From an uncultured Caryophanales bacterium (GTDB lineage: Bacteria > Bacillota_I > Bacilli_A > RFN20 > CAG-826): DNA of 32,755 nt. Below are positions 15,547 through 23,701 of this stretch, piece after piece. The notes beneath the pieces were generated by a model. It had not been told where the DNA came from and did no database searches. It saw nothing but the letters and a program-made list of their open reading frames with translations. Each line of letters opens with the position of its first letter. Position 1 is the first letter of the stretch. Location of the stretch: positions 1 through 32,755 of the forward strand of contig CAMOEI010000011.1 of the NCBI GenBank assembly GCA_946612115.1, read 5' to 3'. A program made the translations under genes and the position numbers.

Positions 15547-16434
15547 CTAAATTGAAGATCCTTTATAACAATCTTTTCCGTTCTGCTTCGCGTCGTAGAG
15601 ATTTTTATCGGCGATCTTTATTAGTTTTGTGTAGTCATGATTTTCATTAATTGTCCCATCTACGAATCCAGCGGAGAATCTCACTAAATTGTCTTTGTCT
15701 GAGCCTAGAAGTTGTTTGAAATCTTCTAGTCTTTCCATAAAATCATCGACCGATAATTCTGACAGAACTAAGAATTCATCTCCACCATAACGGTATGTGT
15801 GTTCATGAGAGAACATTGCTGCTAATTCGTTAGCGAAATGACTTAATGTTAAATCTCCGTTTTGATGTCCTAATGTATCATTGATCTCTTTGAAGTTATC
15901 AATATCCAAAATCATTATGATTATTCTTTTGTTTTGATATTGTTTAATATCATTCCTAAATGCATAACGGTTTTTAACCGCAGTTAAAGCGTCTAAATAG
16001 ACGATATTGCTCAATTTACGATTATTTTCTAATAAAACTTCTTTTTCGGTCTTATTTGTCCTTCTATATAAAACTACTATTAACGCGCATATGAACGCAC
16101 CTATAACTATTACTATTAATTTATTAAGATTTATTTCAGTGTACTCAAAAAATGAATGATTCTTTGAAAAGAAGAACATCGAATAGATGACCATATCTAA
16201 AAAGGCCACTATCGCACCTTGAATACTAAATACAGCGGAACAAACAACTAATCCAGTAATCAAAATCATATTTGGATTAGGAATTGAGGAGTAATAAACA
16301 AGCGCGGTTAACCCTGCCATAATAATCGCAGAAACAACAACCCTAAAAATTCCTCTTAAAAGAGGATTCCTTAGAAAGGAAATATTATCGATTACAGAAA
16401 AAATCTTATTCAGAAATAATCTAAACTTTCTCAT
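15547..16434 (-). CDS. Membrane diguanylate cyclase (GGDEF)
   Basis: The protein has 295 residues from ATG 16434, which is preceded by AGGTG at the correct distance. The GTG at 16443 is rejected because it is part of that ribosome site. About four membrane helices occupy residues 28-124, followed by a full GGDEF domain: DALTAVKNR at 148, DIDNFKEIND at 177, and intact RYGGDEF with GGDEF at 217-221. It should make c-di-GMP from two GTP. The RxxD inhibitory site expected five residues before GGDEF is absent (FSHE instead), so product inhibition is probably weak. It starts one base after the stop of the GGDEF-EAL gene, so a synthase and a hydrolase are co-translated. Confidence 0.93.
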   Translation of the reverse strand: MRKFRLFLNKIFSVIDNISFLRNPLLRGIFRVVVSAIIMAGLTALVYYSSIPNPNMILITGLVVCSAVFSIQGAIVAFLDMVIYSMFFFSKNHSFFEYTEINLNKLIVIVIGAFICALIVVLYRRTNKTEKEVLLENNRKLSNIVYLDALTAVKNRYAFRNDIKQYQNKRIIIMILDIDNFKEINDTLGHQNGDLTLSHFANELAAMFSHEHTYRYGGDEFLVLSELSVDDFMERLEDFKQLLGSDKDNLVRFSAGFVDGTINENHDYTKLIKIADKNLYDAKQNGKDCYKGSSI

Positions 16435-16435
16435 A

Positions 16436-18634
16436 CTAATCACCTAAATCACTGGCGATAACAAATTTTCCAGTTTTAATTCCTTCATTTAGATCTTTAT
16501 AAGAGACTGGTTTAGAAATTAAATAGCCTTGAAGCTTTTCGCAACCAATGCTCTTTAAAAATTCTGCTTGCTCTTCTGTTTCAACACCTTCCGCTAAAGT
16601 TCTCATCTTAATTTGATTGGCCATTTCAATAACCGCTTTAATAAGTGGTCTAGATTTTTGATTAGTGTCAAATCCTTTTAAGAATTCTTGGTCTAGCTTC
16701 AAAACATCAAAGGAGTAATCTTTTAAAGTATTAAATGAAGAATATCCACTACCGAAATCATCAAGCCAAATAGAGAATCCGTTTTCTTTTAATCTATTCA
16801 TAGCATCTTTTAAATCGACATGTTCATCCAAAAGAGCGCTTTCAGTGATTTCAATATGCAAATATTTGGTTGGAATATTGTACTTTGATGTGATTCTAAT
16901 AACTTCATTAGGAATATCAACGATTGAGAAGTCCGCTCTTGAGAAGTTGATGGAAGTTGGAACAATAACTCCACCTTCATCTAAAACTCTTCTCATATTC
17001 TTACAAACAATCTCAAGCATCTCTAAATCTAACTTATAAGCAAGTTGAGCGTCTTCTAAAGCTGGAATGAAGGTTCCAGGATTGAGAAAACCATATTTTG
17101 GATCAACCCATCTAGAAAGAGCCTCAACTCCACATAACGTTCTATCTTTAGAAAAGACAACCGGTTGATAGTAAGCTTGAATCCTTCCTTCTGCTACCGC
17201 ATCATCAATTTGAGAGACAACGTATTGAATTAACTTATATTTCTTACTGATTTCTTGGTCGTATAAAAGATAATGTTGATGGCCATATTCTTTTAAAATC
17301 GAGAAAGCGTAACGAGCTTTTTCAATTGAATTATGAGTGTCTTCTTCTTTCTTTCTAAATAGGTATCCACCAACTTTAACTCCAGGTTTGACATCGAGAT
17401 CTAATTCCTTAACTCTTTCGCCAATTATCTCAATTTCTTGCTCAATTCCCTCACTTTTTGCAAAAACTACGAAATGATCATCGCCTTGTCTAGTAATCAA
17501 TGCATCCTTTCCTAAAACCTCTGTGAGGATCTTACCAACATGTTTTAAGAAACGGTTTCCGTAATCAAAACCTTTCTGATCGTTAAGGATCTTAAATGAG
17601 ACGATATCCATGAACAAATAGATGTATTCGTTTTCTTTAATTTCTTCATCTTTAATCTTCTCTGCGACTAACTTATTGAAATACTCAAAAGCGTGTAAAC
17701 CAGTAAGTTTATCTCTAGTCGCTAAGATTTCTAGTTCTTCATCTTTTTCAGCTTCAAGATGACGTTGGGAATAAATAGATACCGACACCATAACAAGAGA
17801 AATAAAGAACGTGATGTAGTTAACAACATCGCCTTCTGGTAATTGTCTAATTCCAGGATTTGTAATTTCAAAACTCTTAAGAAGGAAATAGAATCCTAAG
17901 AAAATTGATCCGACGATTGCAATAGAGATATATGGTCTCCAAATGAGCAAACAGCCAACATAAATTGACATCATCAAGAAACAGATGATTTGTTTATAAT
18001 CTGGATTAGCAGCGCCATTTTTAATAGAAGTGAAATCTCCATAGGAGACTTTAATACCAAAAACTAATAATGCGGTCGCAAAGATTGTAATAACCGCAAC
18101 AGATTGTAACCAATCAGCTTTAATACCCTTATTTTTAGTTAAGGTCGCAATAACAACTAGGATGTGATATAGCAAAATTGTTGCATATAAAGAAATTAAT
18201 AAAATTGTGTCGACTAATCTTTTTGGATTGTAGTTTTTAATTCGATTTTCCAAAGGAATTAGTGTGCACAAAGCAACACCAATAGAAGAAAACACCAATA
18301 CCGCAATCATTAATCCTTTGTTGTTCTTCTTTGAAGAAAGATAGTATAGACAATATAAAAACATTGAAACACCAAGAACCATAAGGAGCCAATATAAGGA
18401 GGTATTTCTAAATAAGGAATCAAAATATGAATATTTGCCACTACTAACTTCATCAACGATATATTTTGTGTGTTGTCTAATAACTAACCAAACTTCAAGA
18501 ATAGCGACAACCGCAGACATAAATAAACCAGAACGGATGTTCGCTTTATGAATATATGCGTTAACATAAGCAGAATTTCGTCTTAGACCAAGAAAACCTA
18601 AGACTCTAGTAACACCATTTCTAAATTTTCCCAT
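16436..18634 (-). CDS. Polytopic membrane GGDEF-EAL protein, probable c-di-GMP phosphodiesterase
   Basis: This 732-residue protein has about eight membrane helices (36-295), a GGDEF domain (about 305-460) whose motif reads RQGDDHF at 382-388, and a complete EAL domain (about 470-725). The GGDEF motif is altered and unlikely to make c-di-GMP; it may bind GTP as a regulator. The EAL residues are all present: EALSR at 504, SINFS, EITES, DDFGSG at 625, KLD, AEGVE at 681 and LQGYLISKP. The likely activity is hydrolysis of c-di-GMP at the membrane in response to an unknown signal. GAGGA lies 10 bases before ATG, partly inside a 9-bp hairpin. A good promoter lies about 70 bases upstream. Confidence 0.92.
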   Translation of the reverse strand: MGKFRNGVTRVLGFLGLRRNSAYVNAYIHKANIRSGLFMSAVVAILEVWLVIRQHTKYIVDEVSSGKYSYFDSLFRNTSLYWLLMVLGVSMFLYCLYYLSSKKNNKGLMIAVLVFSSIGVALCTLIPLENRIKNYNPKRLVDTILLISLYATILLYHILVVIATLTKNKGIKADWLQSVAVITIFATALLVFGIKVSYGDFTSIKNGAANPDYKQIICFLMMSIYVGCLLIWRPYISIAIVGSIFLGFYFLLKSFEITNPGIRQLPEGDVVNYITFFISLVMVSVSIYSQRHLEAEKDEELEILATRDKLTGLHAFEYFNKLVAEKIKDEEIKENEYIYLFMDIVSFKILNDQKGFDYGNRFLKHVGKILTEVLGKDALITRQGDDHFVVFAKSEGIEQEIEIIGERVKELDLDVKPGVKVGGYLFRKKEEDTHNSIEKARYAFSILKEYGHQHYLLYDQEISKKYKLIQYVVSQIDDAVAEGRIQAYYQPVVFSKDRTLCGVEALSRWVDPKYGFLNPGTFIPALEDAQLAYKLDLEMLEIVCKNMRRVLDEGGVIVPTSINFSRADFSIVDIPNEVIRITSKYNIPTKYLHIEITESALLDEHVDLKDAMNRLKENGFSIWLDDFGSGYSSFNTLKDYSFDVLKLDQEFLKGFDTNQKSRPLIKAVIEMANQIKMRTLAEGVETEEQAEFLKSIGCEKLQGYLISKPVSYKDLNEGIKTGKFVIASDLGD

Positions 18635-18646
18635 AATGACTCTTTC

Positions 18647-18672
18647 CTCATCAAAACAAAATATTTGATGAG
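18647..18672 (-). promoter_or_regulatory. Leader hairpin adjoining the ribosome-binding site
   Basis: The minus strand forms CTCATCAAA paired with TTTGATGAG (9 bp, 8-nt loop). The last GAG of the stem is the first half of the GAGGA ribosome site for the GGDEF-EAL gene, so the hairpin may limit translation. There is no resemblance to a c-di-GMP aptamer. Confidence 0.45.
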
Positions 18673-18702
18673 TTTCTCCTTATTAAGTATTTCAACAAAA
18701 AA

Positions 18703-18731
18703 ATTATATTTGAATAGAATATGCCATGCAA
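18703..18731 (-). promoter_or_regulatory. Sigma-A promoter of the GGDEF-EAL / GGDEF pair
   Basis: TTGCAT (18726-18731), a 17-base spacer and a perfect TATAAT (18703-18708) on the minus strand. It gives a leader of about 60 bases. Confidence 0.75.
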
Positions 18732-18774
18732 TTATGTATAGTTAAAAACATAAATGTTTTATTTTTCTGAGCAT

Positions 18775-18801
18775 AAAAAAACTTAGCCAATATTGACTAA
18801 G
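18775..18801 (-). terminator. Terminator of the second riboswitch operon
   Basis: CTTAGTCAA pairs with TTGGCTAAG (18782-18801, one G-T pair). Seven T follow on the minus strand. It lies 20 bases after the HD-GYP stop. T-runs also follow on the plus strand, so it may act both ways. Confidence 0.85.
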
Positions 18802-18821
18802 ATTTTTTAAATTATTGAATA

Positions 18822-19712
18822 TTAATATTTAACCTCGTCTGGAATACAAGCGATAAGCTCTTCTTTAGGAATACTCATGAAAATTGAAACAAGGTTTTTA
18901 TCTAACTGAGTTCCAGCAACATCTTTCATAATCGCTATCGCTTCTTCATGAGTTCGAGGTTCCTTATAGGATCTTCTCATTGTAATCGCAGCGTAAGTAT
19001 CCGCAACAGCGATAATCTTTGCAGCCATTGGGATTTGATCTTCTGGAATTGAATAATAACCTTTTCCATCAATTCTTTCATGGTGATACATAATCCAATT
19101 AGAAATTGCATCAAAGGTCTTTAATGGTTTTAAGATTTTCACTCCTAGTTTAGGATGTGTTTTCATAATCTCCCATTCTTCATCAGTTAATTTTGCAGGC
19201 TTATTCAAAATTGAATCTGGAATACCTAATTTACCAATATCGTGAAGCAAAGAAGCAAACTCCAAGCTAACATGATTAATCGCTAATCTAGTTGGAATAG
19301 GTAAATGACGATATAAAAGCATTGTCACATCTTTAACATATCTACTATGTCCATCAAGGTTAGGATCTCTAGCGTCAACCACACCAATTAAGACTTCAGC
19401 GATTTCAATTGATCTCTCTTTAGAGGTTTGAATTAATTTTGATAAAATTAATAAAACCACAGAAACAAAGATGCTACCAAAAAATAAGATAAACGCTGTA
19501 ACTAAATGAGGAGTTCCCCAAATCGCCACAAAAATATAACCAAACAAGAAGAAAACGAGTAACGTCAAACCTAGATAAAGGAGAATTTCGTCTCTTCTTT
19601 TTCCAGTAGAAAGAACGTCTCTAGTTCTTCTAATAAAGACGATATACCAACCGATGTTGCCTACCATTAAGACAGCACCAGCAATAATCAAAATCAAAAT
19701 TACAATATCCAT
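18822..19712 (-). CDS. Membrane HD-GYP c-di-GMP phosphodiesterase, GYY variant
   Basis: In this 296-residue protein three membrane helices (about 3-25, 43-63 and 69-92) precede an HD-GYP domain. The metal-binding residues are in place: H122 in DGHSRY, HD at 157-158 in LLHDIGKLGIPD, H186 in KTHPKLG and HH at 210-211. The signature reads HHERIDGKGYY (210-220), with tyrosine in place of the proline of GYP. It should degrade c-di-GMP, although variants of this motif can differ in activity. AAGGTG lies 7 bases before ATG. It is the last gene of the second riboswitch operon, 11 bases after the repeat protein, so it probably gives feedback on the signal that controls the operon. Confidence 0.88.
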   Translation of the reverse strand: MDIVILILIIAGAVLMVGNIGWYIVFIRRTRDVLSTGKRRDEILLYLGLTLLVFFLFGYIFVAIWGTPHLVTAFILFFGSIFVSVVLLILSKLIQTSKERSIEIAEVLIGVVDARDPNLDGHSRYVKDVTMLLYRHLPIPTRLAINHVSLEFASLLHDIGKLGIPDSILNKPAKLTDEEWEIMKTHPKLGVKILKPLKTFDAISNWIMYHHERIDGKGYYSIPEDQIPMAAKIIAVADTYAAITMRRSYKEPRTHEEAIAIMKDVAGTQLDKNLVSIFMSIPKEELIACIPDEVKY

Positions 19713-19723
19713 ATCTATTCACC

Positions 19724-22700
19724 TTAGTTATTAGAGAAATAAGTTCTTGCGTCAATAGCACTATTAATCAAAATGTATTCTCCAGCTGAGTTCTTTGTCC
19801 AATACTTAATTGATGAAGAGTCAGTTGATGGAATATCACTAGCGCTAGCAGCGTAGTAATAGACATTATTTCCCTTTGATCCGAAACATTTTGCGTTGTA
19901 ATGAATTTGGGCGTTGTGACTCTTACCAAAATCGTGGTGAGCGTATTCAGCAGTTTCACCAACTAAAACATTGATTGATTTGTTGTCTTCAATAATTTGA
20001 CCGAAGGATTTATCAAATGATAGAGCTTCAGGGTCATAACCCATATATAAAGAGGATTGATTATTAACTCTAGGATTATTTGGTAAGTGGATAAACTTAA
20101 CCTGCGAACAACCCTTGAATGCATTTTTATCAATAGATCTTAGATTGCTGCAACCACTTAAATCTAAAACACTTTCATTATCATTAGTTCTTCCTGTGAC
20201 AGCTGTATATGTGTTATTGCTGTTATAACGTTTATAAATATACTCTGTTGAACCAGACATATACTTCATTTTGCCGCATCCTTCAAACGCTGACATACCA
20301 ATTTTTCTTAATTCAGTCATCGCCTTAAAATCAATAGTTTCAAGGGCATTATCACCGTTAAAAGCGCCGTAAAGTGATTCAATTTGTGCTCTTGGTTCAA
20401 AAGCGTAATCACGGAAATCAGTATTGCCAAAAAGAGTAGATAAAGAGTTATCATAAACTTCAGTATACCCACTATCTGACCAACTAGTAGCTAATCCGGA
20501 AGCGTTTTCCATAGAACCGATATATCTTAGACTACTGGTTCCTTCCACAGTCGTTAATTTACTATTTTTAGAGATTGCACCACCATAGATAGTTGTTAAC
20601 CCACTTGGAAGAATAACTTTTGTATATAAAGTATTTGCAAGAGAATACATTCCTAATGCTTTTGTGCCAGTATCTAAAGTGAGTTCTGATGCGTGATTTT
20701 GAGTTTGATATAAAAGCATCTTTTTGTTGCTATTGCCAACATAATAAATGCCATTGTTAATTACCTCAAAATTTGTGTCATCACTATTGAGTGTAATTGA
20801 TGTAGTTGTTGCTCTAGCATTACCGTTTGCATTGGCAATATAGAAAGCACCAACACCAAGATAATTAAGAGTGCTGCTAATATAAACAGTTTCAAAAATA
20901 TGATTATAGAATGCATCGTTACCAATCTTTTTAACCGATGATGATAGCACACAGAAGCCTCTTCTATTCTTATCGGGATCTTTAGTTGTGGACGTATTGA
21001 TTGTATCAATAGCAGAATCTAATTGCGCTTTTGTTAACTGTGTTGTCCCATCTGCGTCAAGATATTTTCCATCAGCGGTTTTATATGTAACTAATCGAAC
21101 ACCATAATAACCATTACCGTTTGCATTATCAGCTGTTTTTCTAAAGAAAGCACGCTCTCCAATTTCTGTAACTGTTGTAGGTAAGACGAAATATAATCCT
21201 TGTTGTCTATTTCTACTATTATTGGCGCCAGTAACCGAATTGCTAAAAGCAAAAGCTTCAGGGCCAATCTTAGTAAGCAAATTAGTTGTCCCATCAGAAA
21301 TATTTGGAATCTCAGTTAAGTCAATATAGTCGACACCCTTTCCTAATGATGGCTCAAGATAATATCTACCAACTGAATATTTACCAGTAGATTCATCTTT
21401 GATGAATGTTAAAATACCATTTTTGTAATCTTCTAACGCAAGAGGGAATCTATCATCATCTAATTCTTCTTTATTTTTTGGATCCCAATATGTAATACCG
21501 GTTTCAAAGTTAACATTGTAATAAGTTGGTACTGTGGTTCTATTTAAGTTTGTAACATTGCTATCGCCTGTGTCTGTGCCTCTAGTTTCGTTAGTATAGC
21601 CACCATAGGTTTCAGCGTTCCATCTTGTGTTAACTTGAACACTAGTGCCTTCTGCTGTCAATGTATAATTCTCTAAACTTCCTGGAGCAGCGGCACCATC
21701 AACATAGCAAACAACTTCTGGGCTAGCACCAAAGAATAATGAACCACCATATTGGCCATCTTCTTCATTAATACACCATGGATAAGGGTGTCCACTTGCT
21801 TGAGATTTGGCGGTGGTTAAGAAAACCTCTCTTAATCCGGATGTCTTTTTAAAAACGTCTTTTCCAAGGAACTGTAAATTCTTACTAGCTTTAAATCTAA
21901 TAATGTTAGTTGCAGTATGGAAAGAGTTAGAGTAGAAGGAACAAGTATAATTCATATCGTTTTCATGGTCTGGATCATCTTCCATTTCAACGCTTCTAAT
22001 ACAGTTTGCTTCATTAAAGATGTATTTACCAACTGCATAAAATCTAGTGTAGTCTTCATGTTTGTAACTACTTTTAGCAAGGTGCTTAAAATATGCTTTA
22101 GCAGCAGCAGCGTCATTTAACGATTTAGGTAATGTTAAATCAACTTTAGCGTTTGTAATAGCAGAACCTAATCGATAAAACGCTAAGTCATCAATCGCTT
22201 GAACATTTGCAGGTAAGCAGAACTTATTTACCTTTGTAAAGTTAGCAAAAGCGTATCCACCAATATACTGTAAGCAATCCGGTAAGATTAACTCTTCTAA
22301 TTTTGTGTCTTTCATCGAATCTGAGGCATCATGGAAGACTTGATAGCTAATTTCTATTAAATCTTCACAAAGATGGAAATCAAGATCTTCAATATTCATG
22401 CAGTTATAGAAAGCTTTATTACAAATCTGCACTAAGCTTTTATTAAATATGACTTTTTTAATAGCGGTGTTATTCGCGAAAGTTTGGCTTCTAATAATCT
22501 TAACTTTTTTACCGCCTAATTCATCAGGGATAGTTAATGTGCCATTACTAACATCAAAGGCTCCATCAGATACATTTGGAGTATCAAATTTATAAATAAC
22601 TGCATACTCTTCAGTATTGTTTTCAGGAATAACCCAAACTTGACAGTTGTCTTTCAAATCTTGGGAGGAATCTAATTTAGCAGAATCTTTGACAACCGTA

Positions 22701-23686
22701 TAACGAATGGAAGGATATTCTTCATCAGTGTGAATTGTTGGTTGTTTGATTGAAATAGGAATATCTCCAGTTTGATTAGTGGCGATATATTTTCTTCTCC
22801 ATAAAGATTGATTAACTTGAGTTCCGTCCACTAAACGTTTAAATGATGGGTTTTTAGTACCATTATAGTAAATTCTTGCGTTAGCAGAGCAATCAACAAA
22901 CGCGTAATTATCAATTTCTTTCATGTTGGTTTCAAAATAGATAAACGTTAAAGAAACACAATCAGCGAAAGCGTAAGGTCTAACAGTGATATAGTTTTGA
23001 ACTACGCCTTCCACTTTTACTTCCGAAGGGAAATAGAAGTTAGCAATCTTACGACAATTTTGGAAACAACTCTCACCAAAATAAGTAACGTTTTTAGGAC
23101 AATAGAAGTCTCTTAATGCAATACAGTTAGTGAAAGCGTGATCTTCAATAGTGGTAAGATTTTCACTGCTAAAAGCAGTGCCACCACTCGAATTTGTGTA
23201 GTGAATAGATTCCATTTGTCGGCAATCAATAAATGTCGAAGGATATATCTTGCTGACTTTATATGGAATATCGAATGTTCTTAAATTACGACAATAGGCA
23301 AAAGATTCTTCATACATCGCTTCAATAGTTGTTGGAAGACTAACATATTGGAAATCGCAATATCTAAATCCACCTTTAGCGATGGCCTTAACAACATAAT
23401 CTTTAGTTCCATCATTAGCGGAACTTGGAATATGTAATACATCTCCATCACCATCGGGAGTGTTGGCAGGATCTTCACCCCACGCAATAGCGACGCTATT
23501 AGGGTCATCTTCAAATTTATAACAAGTATAGGTGTGACCGCCATAACTATAATCAAATGGCAATAGTTCTTCTTCGGTATCATCAGAGGCAAATACAGGA
23601 GCGACAGTTGAAACTGTCACGAAAAGAGTAAATCCACTAATCGCTAAGATTGAAGATAATAATTTGAATCGATTTTTGGTTTTCAT
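19724..23686 (-). CDS. Secreted BspA-like leucine-rich repeat protein
   Basis: This 1320-residue protein has an ordinary Sec signal peptide (cleavage likely after VFA, about residue 33), unlike the SipW type of its neighbours. Many LRR_5/BspA-type repeats follow, such as AFTNCIALRDF, CFQNCRKIANF and AFADCVSLTFI, interrupted by longer non-repeat segments, with further repeats toward the C-terminus. BspA-like proteins bind host proteins or other cells. No LPxTG motif or C-terminal membrane anchor is visible, so it may be held on the surface by partners made from the same operon (inference). A perfect AGGAGG lies 7 bases before ATG, and 15 bases separate it from the preceding gene. Confidence 0.88.
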   Translation of the reverse strand: MKTKNRFKLLSSILAISGFTLFVTVSTVAPVFASDDTEEELLPFDYSYGGHTYTCYKFEDDPNSVAIAWGEDPANTPDGDGDVLHIPSSANDGTKDYVVKAIAKGGFRYCDFQYVSLPTTIEAMYEESFAYCRNLRTFDIPYKVSKIYPSTFIDCRQMESIHYTNSSGGTAFSSENLTTIEDHAFTNCIALRDFYCPKNVTYFGESCFQNCRKIANFYFPSEVKVEGVVQNYITVRPYAFADCVSLTFIYFETNMKEIDNYAFVDCSANARIYYNGTKNPSFKRLVDGTQVNQSLWRRKYIATNQTGDIPISIKQPTIHTDEEYPSIRYTVVKDSAKLDSSQDLKDNCQVWVIPENNTEEYAVIYKFDTPNVSDGAFDVSNGTLTIPDELGGKKVKIIRSQTFANNTAIKKVIFNKSLVQICNKAFYNCMNIEDLDFHLCEDLIEISYQVFHDASDSMKDTKLEELILPDCLQYIGGYAFANFTKVNKFCLPANVQAIDDLAFYRLGSAITNAKVDLTLPKSLNDAAAAKAYFKHLAKSSYKHEDYTRFYAVGKYIFNEANCIRSVEMEDDPDHENDMNYTCSFYSNSFHTATNIIRFKASKNLQFLGKDVFKKTSGLREVFLTTAKSQASGHPYPWCINEEDGQYGGSLFFGASPEVVCYVDGAAAPGSLENYTLTAEGTSVQVNTRWNAETYGGYTNETRGTDTGDSNVTNLNRTTVPTYYNVNFETGITYWDPKNKEELDDDRFPLALEDYKNGILTFIKDESTGKYSVGRYYLEPSLGKGVDYIDLTEIPNISDGTTNLLTKIGPEAFAFSNSVTGANNSRNRQQGLYFVLPTTVTEIGERAFFRKTADNANGNGYYGVRLVTYKTADGKYLDADGTTQLTKAQLDSAIDTINTSTTKDPDKNRRGFCVLSSSVKKIGNDAFYNHIFETVYISSTLNYLGVGAFYIANANGNARATTTSITLNSDDTNFEVINNGIYYVGNSNKKMLLYQTQNHASELTLDTGTKALGMYSLANTLYTKVILPSGLTTIYGGAISKNSKLTTVEGTSSLRYIGSMENASGLATSWSDSGYTEVYDNSLSTLFGNTDFRDYAFEPRAQIESLYGAFNGDNALETIDFKAMTELRKIGMSAFEGCGKMKYMSGSTEYIYKRYNSNNTYTAVTGRTNDNESVLDLSGCSNLRSIDKNAFKGCSQVKFIHLPNNPRVNNQSSLYMGYDPEALSFDKSFGQIIEDNKSINVLVGETAEYAHHDFGKSHNAQIHYNAKCFGSKGNNVYYYAASASDIPSTDSSSIKYWTKNSAGEYILINSAIDARTYFSNN

Positions 23687-23701
23687 GTTTTTGCCTCCTT
23701 T

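Noticed and set aside
16435-16443. GTG start at 16443 for the diguanylate cyclase
   Set aside because: That GTG is part of the AGGTG ribosome site of the ATG at 16434.
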